37,663 nucleotides of DNA. Origin: an uncultured Clostridia bacterium (GTDB lineage Bacteria > Bacillota > Clostridia > TANB77 > CAG-508). The stretch's first letter is position 1. The number at the start of each line of letters is the position of its first letter. Of the stretch, positions 1 through 7,744 are shown piece by piece. The position numbers were made by a program, and so were the translations under genes. The notes below the pieces were generated by a model. It was not told the DNA's origin, did not search any database, and worked only from the letters and a program-made list of their open reading frames with translations. The stretch is from contig CALXWP010000014.1 of assembly GCA_944392455.1 (NCBI GenBank), positions 1-37,663 of the forward strand, in the 5' to 3' direction.

Positions 1-38
1 TTATGAGCCCAACGAGCTGCCAACTGCTCCACCCCGCG
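1..38 (-). tRNA. initiator tRNA-Met (CAU), 5' half, cut by the window edge
   Basis: Read on the minus strand, the sequence from 38 down to 1 starts CGCGGGGTGGAGCAG, the usual 5' end of a bacterial initiator tRNA, continues through the D arm and reaches the anticodon loop CTCATAA with anticodon CAT at 5-3. The terminal C1 and the GGG run just before the anticodon loop are hallmarks of the initiator rather than elongator tRNA-Met. The 3' half lies outside the window. A perfect promoter sits directly upstream. Confidence 0.93.
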
Positions 39-54
39 ATGTGTCAACAAATAT

Positions 55-83
55 ATTATATACTTTTCATAATAAATTGTCAA
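55..83 (-). promoter_or_regulatory. sigma-A promoter of the initiator tRNA
   Basis: On the minus strand TTGACA (83-78) and TATAAT (60-55) are separated by exactly 17 bases, a perfect consensus match. The -10 box ends 16 bases before the tRNA 5' end, which fits a strong stable-RNA promoter. Confidence 0.93.
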
Positions 84-173
84 TAGTAACAGCAAAAAAA
101 CATTACTATTTAATATATTAATATAAGTATATGCAAAAATATGTAAAATATTCCATTAATATTTTATTTGTTA

Positions 174-182
174 TGATATAAT
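174..182 (+). promoter_or_regulatory. extended -10 promoter of the nitroreductase gene
   Basis: TGATATAAT at 174-182 is an extended -10 element (TG-N-TATAAT). No good -35 box is present 17 bases upstream, as is common with extended -10 promoters. A gaggag ribosome site follows at 201-206, ahead of the start at 218. Confidence 0.6.
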
Positions 183-217
183 TTCTTTATGATTTATATA
201 GAGGAGAGTGAATAGTT

Positions 218-739
218 ATGAATCAAACTATTAAAGATTTAGAAGAAAGAAGGAGTATAAGAAAATATAAAAGAGAACAAATAAAAGATGAAGAATTAAA
301 ACAAATATTAGAAGCCGGAAAATATGCTCCAAGTGGGATGGGAAAACAATCAGCTATAATGGTTGTAATACAGAATAAAGAGATAATAAATAAAATATCA
401 AAAATTAATGCAAAAATTATGGGAATAGCTACAGACCCTTTTTATGGAGCACCTACTCTTGTAATTGTATTTGCAGATAAGAATGTAAGAACATATATAG
501 AAGATGGAAGTTTAGTAATGGGAAATTTATTAAATGCAGCGCATAGTTTAAATATAGGGGCTTGTTGGATACATAGAGCAAAAGAAACTTTTGAAACAGA
601 AGAAGGAAAAGAGTTATTAAAAGAATGGAATATAGATGATAAATATGTAGGGATTGGAAATTGTATATTAGGATATGTTGAAGGAGATTATCCAGAAGCA
701 AAGGAAAGAAAAACAGACTATATAAAATTTATAAAATAA
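218..739 (+). CDS. nitroreductase family protein
   Basis: A 173-residue flavin-dependent oxidoreductase of the nitroreductase superfamily, expected to be a cytoplasmic FMN homodimer using NAD(P)H. The family signature RRSIRKY (residues 11-17) and APSG (37-40), which contact FMN phosphate and ring, are both present, as is the C-terminal GIGNCILGY stretch (145-153) typical of the small single-domain members. The start is set by the ribosome site gaggag 12 bases upstream. The native substrate cannot be told from sequence. It is followed after 28 bases by a Nudix hydrolase with its own ribosome site and no terminator between, so the two are probably co-transcribed. Family membership is secure; specific function is not. 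Confidence 0.9.
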   Translation: MNQTIKDLEERRSIRKYKREQIKDEELKQILEAGKYAPSGMGKQSAIMVVIQNKEIINKISKINAKIMGIATDPFYGAPTLVIVFADKNVRTYIEDGSLVMGNLLNAAHSLNIGACWIHRAKETFETEEGKELLKEWNIDDKYVGIGNCILGYVEGDYPEAKERKTDYIKFIK

Positions 740-767
740 GAAAAGCTTATAAAAGGAGAAAATAAAA

Positions 768-1244
768 ATGGATATTTCGCTAAAAGTTGGAGAATACATG
801 TTAAACTACAGAGTATCAGCTTTAATTAAAAATAAAAACAAAATATTAATACATCACACCATAGGGAAAGACCATTTTACACTGCCTGGTGGAAGAGTAA
901 AAGCTGGAGAAAGTAGCATAACAGCACTAAGAAGAGAAATAAAGGAAGAAATGGGATTTGATATAGAATATGTTAGACCCGTATCTTTGATAGAAAATTT
1001 TTTTGAAATGAAAAATAATAATTATCATGAATTATTATTTACACATGAAGTGAAATTTAAAAACGAAGAGCTATATAAATTATCTAGATATGAAGCTATA
1101 GAAGAAGAGAAAAAAGGTAAATTAGAATTTGTATGGATGGATATAGATAAGTTAAATGATAGAATATTATTACCAAAGAAAATGTACAAAGTAATAAAAG
1201 GAGATGAAGGTAAATTTGTACATTATATTAATGATGAAAGATAA
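768..1244 (+). CDS. Nudix hydrolase
   Basis: A 158-residue Nudix-fold pyrophosphohydrolase. The complete Nudix box GX5EX7REUXEEXGU is visible at residues 42-64: G42, E48, R56-E57, E60-E61 and G63; the glutamates bind the catalytic magnesium. Such enzymes cleave nucleoside diphosphates linked to another moiety; the substrate here is unknown. The domain fills the whole protein. The ribosome site aaaggag lies about 10 bases before the ATG. It follows the nitroreductase gene closely. The stop codon TAA (1242-1244) is directly followed by the first DnaA box. Confidence 0.9.
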   Translation: MDISLKVGEYMLNYRVSALIKNKNKILIHHTIGKDHFTLPGGRVKAGESSITALRREIKEEMGFDIEYVRPVSLIENFFEMKNNNYHELLFTHEVKFKNEELYKLSRYEAIEEEKKGKLEFVWMDIDKLNDRILLPKKMYKVIKGDEGKFVHYINDER

Positions 1245-1286
1245 TGTGGATAAAAATAAAATATAATATGTAGAAAATGTGGATAA
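1245..1286 (+). promoter_or_regulatory. DnaA-box pair 1
   Basis: Two perfect DnaA boxes TGTGGATAA (reverse complement of TTATCCACA) at 1245-1253 and 1278-1286, same orientation, 33 bases start to start. A one-mismatch box in the opposite orientation (TTACACACA) follows at 1300-1308. They lie in the 99-base gap upstream of the sirtuin gene. Confidence 0.65.
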
Positions 1287-1343
1287 TTTATAGGCAAAGT
1301 TACACACAACTGTAATTAATAGATTGTATAGAAGAGGTATAGT

Positions 1344-2084
1344 ATGGAAAATATATATGATGAGAAATTAGCATCTAAAATAGAAGAATTTAAAGAAATA
1401 ATAAATAACAATTCTAATATTGTATTTTTTGGAGGAGCAGGTGTTTCAACAGAAAGTGGTATACCTGATTTTAGAAGTAAAGATGGATTATATAACCAGA
1501 AATATAAATTTCCTCCAGAAGAAATACTTAGTCATACTTTTTTTATGAATAATACAGAAGAGTTTTATAAATTTTATAAAGATAAAATGAATTCGTTGAA
1601 ATATATGCCTAATATCACTCATAAAAAATTAGCAAAATTAGAAAATATAGGAAAACTTAAAGCAGTAGTTACACAAAATATTGATGGATTACATCAAAAA
1701 GCAGGTTCGAAAAAAGTGTATGAATTACATGGAAGTGTATTAAGAAATTATTGCATGAATTGTAAAAAAAGTTTTAGTGCTGAATATGTATTTAATAGTA
1801 AAGGTATTCCTAAATGTGATTGTGGAGGAATTATCAAACCTGATGTAGTGCTATATGAAGAAAGTTTAGATGATACTGTTGTGGAAAATAGTATAAAAGC
1901 AATTAAAGAAGCAGAAGTATTAATAATAGGGGGAACTTCTCTTACAGTATATCCAGCAAGTAGTTTGATATACTATTTTAAAGGAAATAGATTAGTGCTA
2001 ATTAATAGAGATAAAACTGATATGGACAACGTGGCTGACTTAGTAATAAATGATAGTTTAGGCAATGTATTTAAAAATATATGA
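1344..2084 (+). CDS. cobB: NAD-dependent protein deacylase, sirtuin family
   Basis: A 246-residue Sir2 enzyme that removes acyl groups from lysines, consuming NAD and releasing nicotinamide. Visible: the NAD-binding loop from GAGVSTESG to DFRS (31-45), QNID (111-114), catalytic His129 in ELHGS, a zinc site with Cys137, Cys140, Cys158 and Cys160, and GTSL (197-200), which holds the NAD ribose. Length equals that of typical bacterial sirtuins, so it looks intact. An agagg ribosome site precedes the ATG. Gaps on both sides (1245-1343 and 2085-2339) contain paired DnaA boxes. The acyl specificity (acetyl or other) cannot be read with confidence. Confidence 0.93.
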   Translation: MENIYDEKLASKIEEFKEIINNNSNIVFFGGAGVSTESGIPDFRSKDGLYNQKYKFPPEEILSHTFFMNNTEEFYKFYKDKMNSLKYMPNITHKKLAKLENIGKLKAVVTQNIDGLHQKAGSKKVYELHGSVLRNYCMNCKKSFSAEYVFNSKGIPKCDCGGIIKPDVVLYEESLDDTVVENSIKAIKEAEVLIIGGTSLTVYPASSLIYYFKGNRLVLINRDKTDMDNVADLVINDSLGNVFKNI

Positions 2085-2112
2085 ATAGAATAAAAATGAT
2101 ATGTGATATATA

Positions 2113-2153
2113 TGTGGATAAAAAGTTTTAGAAACTGTTAAGAATGTGGATAA
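2113..2153 (+). promoter_or_regulatory. DnaA-box pair 2
   Basis: Two perfect TGTGGATAA boxes at 2113-2121 and 2145-2153, same orientation as pair 1, 32 bases start to start. They lie in the 255-base gap after the sirtuin gene. The 20 bases at 2102-2121, ending with the first box, recur exactly at 2986-3005 (pair 3). Confidence 0.65.
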
Positions 2154-2257
2154 CATTTTTAATAGGTTGTTAAAACCTGATAACTAGTGCGAAATATAGA
2201 TTTTGATATAAATGATTTTTTATTAGAATTGGTATATGATTGAGAAAAGCAATAATA

Positions 2258-2287
2258 TTGACTATTTTATTAAGTTTATAATATAAT
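2258..2287 (+). promoter_or_regulatory. sigma-A promoter of the small gene at 2340
   Basis: TTGACT (2258-2263) and TATAAT (2282-2287) are separated by 18 bases. An overlapping TATAAT at 2277-2282 would leave only 13. The transcript would start about 45 bases before the ATG. Confidence 0.7.
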
Positions 2288-2339
2288 AAATGTAAACATG
2301 TTAATATTAATCACTAGATCCATCAAAGGAGGTCTAATA

Positions 2340-2537
2340 ATGGCGAAGAAGACTAAAACATTTTATGGAATTTGGACTACTGACGATGAGATGTCTGGCT
2401 CTTATAAGGCTTTTTGTGCAACAAAACAAATTGCGATGAAAGAGTTGAAAAATTATCGTGATTGGTTTAGTTCAAAGCCACCAAAGCCTGACGAAAAACA
2501 TATTCGGAAGTTAGAGATGATAATCTCTGAAGACTAG
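2340..2537 (+). CDS. small hypothetical protein, foreign-looking composition
   Basis: A 65-residue basic protein starting MAKKTKTFYG; I do not recognise a family. An upstream in-frame ATG at 2298 exists, but the strong ribosome site aaaggaggt (2326-2334) sits 5 bases before the ATG at 2340, which decides the start. It has its own promoter and a GC-rich terminator, so it is a single-gene transcription unit. Base use differs from its neighbours: it is clearly richer in G and C, with GCG, GAC and CGT codons, suggesting recent acquisition. It holds the only in-frame CGG codon (2505-2507, ATT-CGG) outside the two frameshift sites. If that site also shifted +1, translation would end at the TAG at 2512-2514, giving about 57 residues. 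Confidence 0.75.
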   Translation: MAKKTKTFYGIWTTDDEMSGSYKAFCATKQIAMKELKNYRDWFSSKPPKPDEKHIRKLEMIISED

Positions 2538-2548
2538 TGGACAAAAAG

Positions 2549-2575
2549 GTGCACCTCAGATTGAGGTGCGCTTTT
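2549..2575 (+). terminator. intrinsic terminator after the small gene
   Basis: GCACCTCA (2551-2558) pairs with TGAGGTGC (2562-2569) around a 3-base loop, extended by a wobble and a G-C pair, followed by TTTT (2572-2575). It is the most GC-rich terminator stem in the window. Confidence 0.9.
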
Positions 2576-2739
2576 CAAATAATAAATATTATATAGAAAC
2601 ATTGAAAGTCAAATAAAGAAAATTTAGATAAAGTAAAAACTTAAGGGCTTAATTAATGAAATAAACAATAATCATAATAGTGTTTTAAGTATCATATAAA
2701 TTTAATAATTGTAAGAATATATATAAGGATGTGATATAA

Positions 2740-3486
2740 ATAGAAGAAATTATAAAAACTGCATTTTTAGGTTTATTTTTTGGTACTTTTGGTACTACTT
2801 TAGGAGGATTAATAGGAGTAAAAATAAAGAAAACAAGCAATAAATTTTTAGGCTTCATTTTAGCATTAACATCAGGTCTTATGACATCTATTATATGTTT
2901 TGAACTTATTCCAGAAGCTTTAGAAATATCAAATTTAGCAAACGTAATAATAGGTATTGTATTTGGAATAATTGTAATGATAATGTGTGATATATATGTG
3001 GATAACTTAGTTTCAAAATCAATTAAAACTGTGGATAATTCAAAAGTAAATCTGTTAAAGACAGGATTAATCATTAGTGTGGGACTTGCAATACATAATT
3101 TTCCAGAAGGGTTAGCCATAGGATCAGGATTTGAATCGTCTATTAAACTTGGTTTATCTCTTGCTATTACAATTTGTTTTCATGATATACCAGAGGGACT
3201 GGCAATGGCAGTTCCATTAAAAAAAGGAGGAATGAAAATTAGAAAAATATTGTGGTATGTTATTTTATCAGGAGTAACAACTGCGCTTGGAGCTTTAGTT
3301 GGAGCTATTTTAGGAGGAATATCGGAAACCATAATTGGATTATGTTTAGCATTTGCTGCTGGTGCTATGATATATATAGTATCTGGAGAATTGACACCAG
3401 AGTCTAATAAGTTATATCTTGGGAAAAGTACAGTAGTTGGGAATATAATAGGAATTTTGATAGGACTTATAGCTATGAGCATATAA
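2740..3486 (+). CDS. ZIP family divalent metal transporter, probable AUA start
   Basis: A 248-residue membrane transporter of the ZIP (zinc/iron permease) family. The metal-site helices are clear: HNFPEG around 3099-3116 and HDIPEG around 3181-3198, both H-x3-E-G. The first ATG in frame (2881) would remove transmembrane helix 1 and part of helix 2. Homology-like sequence runs back to 2740 with no ATG, GTG or TTG; a TAA stop sits at 2737. A ribosome site aaggatgtga (2725-2734) is placed correctly for the ATA codon at 2740. So either AUA is used as start or an ATG has mutated there. DnaA-box pair 3 lies within the gene. Predicted role is import of zinc or related cations. Confidence 0.85.
   Translation: MEEIIKTAFLGLFFGTFGTTLGGLIGVKIKKTSNKFLGFILALTSGLMTSIICFELIPEALEISNLANVIIGIVFGIIVMIMCDIYVDNLVSKSIKTVDNSKVNLLKTGLIISVGLAIHNFPEGLAIGSGFESSIKLGLSLAITICFHDIPEGLAMAVPLKKGGMKIRKILWYVILSGVTTALGALVGAILGGISETIIGLCLAFAAGAMIYIVSGELTPESNKLYLGKSTVVGNIIGILIGLIAMSI
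2997..3038 (+). promoter_or_regulatory. DnaA-box pair 3, inside the ZIP gene
   Basis: Perfect TGTGGATAA boxes at 2997-3005 and 3030-3038, again same orientation and 33 bases start to start. Both are coding and both encode Val-Asp-Asn. Pair starts are 868 and 884 bases apart (1245, 2113, 2997). Confidence 0.55.
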
Positions 3487-3492
3487 AGATTA

Positions 3493-3521
3493 TTGAAAAA
3501 AACATATTAATTTGCTACAAT
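3493..3521 (+). promoter_or_regulatory. sigma-A promoter upstream of the LRR-like gene
   Basis: TTGAAA (3493-3498) and TACAAT (3516-3521) with a 17-base spacer, 56 bases before the ATG at 3578. Confidence 0.7.
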
Positions 3522-3577
3522 ATATGAGTAGTAAAGAGAGAAAATTAGTAAAAAACTTTAAAGAGGAAATTTAAATT

Positions 3578-4189
3578 ATGGAAATAAAAAATAAAGAGTT
3601 AGAATTAAATTTGCAAGTATTATTACATAAAGATATAAAGAAAATAGAACAAAAAGATTTAGATAATATAAATGATATTACATTAAATGCAAAAGATGTA
3701 CAAGACAATATTATTACAAATGATTTAGATGATTTAAAATTATTTAAAAATTTACAAACATGTACAATTAGAAACTATGAAATAACACAAGAAAATTTAA
3801 AAATGTTAAAGAATATTAATGATATAGAAGAATTGATTATATATAATTGTAAATTTAATGAAGATATATTTTTAGATATAAAGGCTAAAAATATTCAATT
3901 TATCTCTTGTAATAATTTAAATATTGGAAAATTAATATCGAATTCTAATATTAATACAGTATTTATTCTTCATTGTTTAAAATTAAAAATAGGAGATATT
4001 GAGAATATAAAAAATATATATTTTGATGAAAATTATATTACAAAAGATATATTAAAAGATTTGTTGAAAAGTAATATAAAAAATATTACTTTAAATAATT
4101 GCGATTTTCAGCTGTTTACTAACAAATATTTGAAAGGATTACAGCAAGAAAAAAATGTGATTATTTCAAACAAAAATAAAATCATGTAA
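3578..4189 (+). CDS. leucine-rich-repeat-like hypothetical protein
   Basis: A 203-residue protein of irregular repeats with I/L-x-I/L-x-N-C/Y-x-F/I spacing (for example around residues 85-93 and 170-177), resembling a leucine-rich repeat solenoid in which asparagine and cysteine fill the ladder position. There is no signal peptide or membrane segment, so it should be cytoplasmic. It starts at an ATG after agaggaaat. The next gene begins 3 bases after its stop, implying co-translation with the transglutaminase-like protein. LRR solenoids usually bind proteins, so a partner role is possible but is inference. Very rich in Asn, Ile and Lys, in line with the genome. Confidence 0.7.
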   Translation: MEIKNKELELNLQVLLHKDIKKIEQKDLDNINDITLNAKDVQDNIITNDLDDLKLFKNLQTCTIRNYEITQENLKMLKNINDIEELIIYNCKFNEDIFLDIKAKNIQFISCNNLNIGKLISNSNINTVFILHCLKLKIGDIENIKNIYFDENYITKDILKDLLKSNIKNITLNNCDFQLFTNKYLKGLQQEKNVIISNKNKIM

Positions 4190-4192
4190 TTT

Positions 4193-5317
4193 TTGAATAA
4201 AAGTATATTCAGAAATAGTATGGAGAAGGAAATGGAGCTAACAAGAAAAGAAGAAATAATATTAGAAAGTATACAAGCAGTAAAAAGAAATGAAGAAGAG
4301 ATAGTTGTTGTTCTATCAAAAGTTCCAAGGACAATGTTACAAGAAGTAATAGATATATGTAGAGATAAGGAGTTTATTTCTATAAAAGTAACACCGAAAG
4401 ATTTAGTAAGATTAGATGAACAAGAAATTTTCTTAAACAAAGAAGAATTTAATTCTTATTTTTATTGCAACACAATAAGTGAAGCACCTCCAAAACTAAT
4501 GGTAAGACATGGAATAAGGGAAGTTTTAGTGGGAGCAAAAGAAAATCCTTCATCAGAAAGAATGGATCTTATAAAATATGGATTTATATATACTAAATTA
4601 TCAATGCTTGTAAGAGATATAGATAAAAAATTACCGGAAAAAGATAGATTTAAAAAAGTATATAGAAGATTAGCTTTAATGATTGATTATGATATGAGAA
4701 TATTAGATGAAGAATCCCAATATTCTAAAGATAATTTAAGGACTTCAAGAAACCTAGAAAATGCTGTCTTATTAAATAAATCGGTATGTTTAGGTTTTGC
4801 TGAAACACTTAAACAAACTTTAAGTTTAGTAGGAATAGAGTCTAAGATAGCACATAGTTTAATAAATGAAGAAGATGAACAACATGCATATAATGTGGTT
4901 AAAATCGATGGAAATTGGTATAATACAGATCTAACTTGGGATTATCCAAGTATTAGAAAAGGAATAAGACCTAAATATTGTTTGAAAAGTGATAGAGATT
5001 TTCAAAAATGTGGAATATTAGATAAACCTAGTCATATGCCAGATAATAATGCTATTGAAATACCAGAATGTTATAAATCTTTAGAAATATTTCCTGAACT
5101 AAAACTAAGAAGAACCTTTTTAAAAAGAATAAAAAGTAAAATTATTAAATCATTTATTATAAATCCTAAAAATAAAGTAATACCAGCATATTCAACAAGT
5201 GATGGGAAATTTAGAAATGAAATGAGAATTTATCCAACATCAATATCAGAAAAACAAGGCAATATTAAAGAAAATTATATAGATGAAAAAGAAGAAGATA
5301 AAGATCTTACAAAATAA
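4193..5317 (+). CDS. transglutaminase-like domain protein
   Basis: Up to 374 residues. The C-terminal half contains a transglutaminase/cysteine-protease-like core: Cys199 in VCLGFAE, His231 in QHAYN and Asp246 in NTDLTWD form the expected Cys-His-Asp triad, with Trp242 close by. The N-terminal 150 residues are unfamiliar. No signal peptide is seen. The start is uncertain: TTG at 4193 is the most upstream, but ATG at 4220 or 4232 is also possible, and none has a good ribosome site, so translation may be coupled to the gene ending at 4189. In bacteria such domains act as peptidases or peptide cross-linkers; the substrate is unknown. Confidence 0.75.
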   Translation: MNKSIFRNSMEKEMELTRKEEIILESIQAVKRNEEEIVVVLSKVPRTMLQEVIDICRDKEFISIKVTPKDLVRLDEQEIFLNKEEFNSYFYCNTISEAPPKLMVRHGIREVLVGAKENPSSERMDLIKYGFIYTKLSMLVRDIDKKLPEKDRFKKVYRRLALMIDYDMRILDEESQYSKDNLRTSRNLENAVLLNKSVCLGFAETLKQTLSLVGIESKIAHSLINEEDEQHAYNVVKIDGNWYNTDLTWDYPSIRKGIRPKYCLKSDRDFQKCGILDKPSHMPDNNAIEIPECYKSLEIFPELKLRRTFLKRIKSKIIKSFIINPKNKVIPAYSTSDGKFRNEMRIYPTSISEKQGNIKENYIDEKEEDKDLTK

Positions 5318-5329
5318 TTAAATGTTCGC

Positions 5330-5358
5330 TTGAAAAAATAAATTAGATAAGTTAAAAT
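5330..5358 (+). promoter_or_regulatory. sigma-A promoter of pcrA
   Basis: TTGAAA (5330-5335) and TAAAAT (5353-5358) with a 17-base spacer, 40 bases before the start codon. Confidence 0.7.
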
Positions 5359-5398
5359 GTAGAGGCAAATAAATGTTTAGAAAATTAAGGAGAAGAGG

Positions 5399-7702
5399 AT
5401 GCAAGATTTAATAGAAGGATTAAATAATAAACAAAAAGAAGCAGTTTTAAATACAGAAGGGCCATGTTTAGTAATTGCAGGAGCTGGAAGTGGCAAAACT
5501 AAAGTACTTACTCATAAAATAGCATATTTAATGAGCGAAAAATATATAAAGCCATGGAATATATTAGCAATTACTTTTACAAATAAAGCTGCAAATGAAA
5601 TGAAAGAAAGAGTTGAAAAACTTGTTGGAGAAGCTGCAAAAGATATGTGGATAGGCACATTTCATTCAATATGTGTTCGTATATTAAGAAAATATATTGA
5701 CAGATTAGGATTTGATCACTCATTTTTAATATTTGATACATCTGATCAAAGAACATTAGTAAAAGAATGTATGAAAGTATTAAAAATCGATGATAAAATG
5801 TTTACGGACAGAGCTATTTTAGCAGAAATAAGTAATGGAAAAAATGAGATGATAGAGCCCAAAGCATATCAAGTAAAATATGCAGGTGACTATAGAAAAG
5901 AAATTATAGGAAGAGTTTATGAATTATATCAAAAAAGATTAAAAGAAAATAATGCAATTGATTTTGATGATATTATAAATTATGCGATAAAAATACTTAC
6001 TGAAAATGAAGATGTTTTAGAATATTATACAAATAAATTCCAATATATTCTTGTAGATGAATATCAAGATACAAATAAAGCTCAGTTTACATTGGTTACT
6101 ATACTTGCTTCAAAACATGGTAATATCACAGTTGTTGGAGATAATGACCAAGGTATTTATAGTTTTAGAGGAGCTGATATTAGCAATATATTAAATTTTG
6201 AAAAAGATTTTCCTGGAGCAAAACTAATTAAACTGGAACAAAATTATAGATGTACAGGAAATATTTTAAAAGCTGCCAATTCAGTTATTAAACATAATGA
6301 AAATAAATATGAGAAAAAACTTTGGACAGAAAATGATGAAGGTAAACTTCCAATAATTCATAAATCAGATGATGAATATGATGAAGGAAGATATATAGTA
6401 GAAGAAATAAATCATTTAAGAAGAGAAGAATATTTTAAGTATTCAGATTTTGTTGTTCTATATAGAATGAACTCACAATCAAGAGCAATAGAGGAAATCT
6501 TAAGAAGAGAAGGAATTCCATATAAAATAGTTGGTGGTCTAAAATTCTATGAAAGAAAAGAAATAAAAGATATAATTTCATATTTAAGATTAATATATAA
6601 TTTCTCAGATAATATTTCTCTTAAAAGAATTATAAATGAACCCAAAAGAGGCATTGGAAAGACGAGCATAGACAATATTAGTGAAATATCAGAAAAAACA
6701 GGTTTATCCATGTTTAATATAATAAAATATGCAGATGAATATGGACTAAATAGAGTAAAAGCAAATGCAGAAGAGTTTATAAATACAATAGAAGAATTAA
6801 GAGGAAAAATAGAAGAGTTAAGTATATCAGAGTTAATAAAAGAGACATTAAATAAAACTGGTTATGTAAAAGCATTAGAACAAGAAAATACAACAGAAGC
6901 GGAAACAAGGATAGAAAACTTAGAAGAATTTTTAACAGTTGCTATAGAATTTGAAGAGGAAGAAGCAGAAAATACACTAGCTGATTTCTTAGAAGGAATT
7001 ACATTAAGTAGTGATATAGATGGAATGGAAGAAACAGATGATTCTGTAACTCTTATGACATTACATAGTGCAAAAGGACTAGAATTCCCGGTTGTATTTT
7101 TAGTTGGAATGGAAGAGGGAATATTTCCTGGAAATAAATCTATAGGAGAACAAAAAGAATTAGAAGAAGAAAGACGTCTATTTTATGTAGGAATAACTAG
7201 AGCAAAACAATTTTTGTACTTAACATGTTCTAAAAAGAGAACAATATTTGGATCAACAAGCTATAATCAAATATCAAGGTTTATAAATGAGATACCATCA
7301 GATTTACTTGATGGTTATGATGAACTTGATGATAATAAGAATATCAATGAATTTGAGGATAGTCCATATAAATGGGAATATGGAACTAGCCAAAATGTAA
7401 AAAAATATAAAATAGATGGTAATATAAGAAATAGTGAAAAAGTTTCAGCTTCTAATATTAATACAGGCTTTCAGTTTAAATCAGCAGAAAGTTTCTTAAA
7501 TTCTCTAAATAAAAGGAAAGATGAATCTAGTTTTGATATATCAAAATATAAAGAAGGACAACGTATATATCATAAAAAGTTTGGAGAGGGAACTATTAAT
7601 AAAATTGAAGCAGAAGGAGAAGATTATAAATTAGATATTTCTTTTGATAAAGCAGGTCATAAAAGATTAATGGCAAAGTTTGCAAATCTAGAAATAATTT
7701 AA
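5399..7702 (+). CDS. pcrA: ATP-dependent DNA helicase PcrA (UvrD family)
   Basis: A 767-residue superfamily 1A 3'-5' DNA helicase acting in nucleotide excision repair, rolling-circle replication and clearing of recombination or transcription conflicts. All motifs are present: Walker A GAGSGKT (28-34), Walker B DEYQD (220-224), QGIYSFRGAD, QNYRC, TLHSAKGLEF and VGITRAK. The last 50 or so residues, from EGQRIYHKKFGEG onward, are the small Tudor-like tail by which PcrA binds RNA polymerase. Length is slightly above the usual 720-750. The start is fixed by aaggag at 5387-5392. It has its own promoter; the nucleotidase gene follows after 42 bases. Confidence 0.97.
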   Translation: MQDLIEGLNNKQKEAVLNTEGPCLVIAGAGSGKTKVLTHKIAYLMSEKYIKPWNILAITFTNKAANEMKERVEKLVGEAAKDMWIGTFHSICVRILRKYIDRLGFDHSFLIFDTSDQRTLVKECMKVLKIDDKMFTDRAILAEISNGKNEMIEPKAYQVKYAGDYRKEIIGRVYELYQKRLKENNAIDFDDIINYAIKILTENEDVLEYYTNKFQYILVDEYQDTNKAQFTLVTILASKHGNITVVGDNDQGIYSFRGADISNILNFEKDFPGAKLIKLEQNYRCTGNILKAANSVIKHNENKYEKKLWTENDEGKLPIIHKSDDEYDEGRYIVEEINHLRREEYFKYSDFVVLYRMNSQSRAIEEILRREGIPYKIVGGLKFYERKEIKDIISYLRLIYNFSDNISLKRIINEPKRGIGKTSIDNISEISEKTGLSMFNIIKYADEYGLNRVKANAEEFINTIEELRGKIEELSISELIKETLNKTGYVKALEQENTTEAETRIENLEEFLTVAIEFEEEEAENTLADFLEGITLSSDIDGMEETDDSVTLMTLHSAKGLEFPVVFLVGMEEGIFPGNKSIGEQKELEEERRLFYVGITRAKQFLYLTCSKKRTIFGSTSYNQISRFINEIPSDLLDGYDELDDNKNINEFEDSPYKWEYGTSQNVKKYKIDGNIRNSEKVSASNINTGFQFKSAESFLNSLNKRKDESSFDISKYKEGQRIYHKKFGEGTINKIEAEGEDYKLDISFDKAGHKRLMAKFANLEII

Positions 7703-7744
7703 GAATTGGGAACTTATTTTATAAAAATATAATAAGGTGATTAC

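Noticed and set aside
1245..3038. Chromosomal replication origin
   Set aside because: DnaA boxes are present but spread over 1.8 kb with genes between; no dnaA or dnaN neighbours and no compact AT-rich unwinding region are visible, so a secondary DnaA-binding cluster is more likely.
2685..3482. Minus-strand ORFs opposite the ZIP gene
   Set aside because: They are shadows of the plus-strand membrane protein, with no ribosome sites and low-complexity hydrophobic translations.
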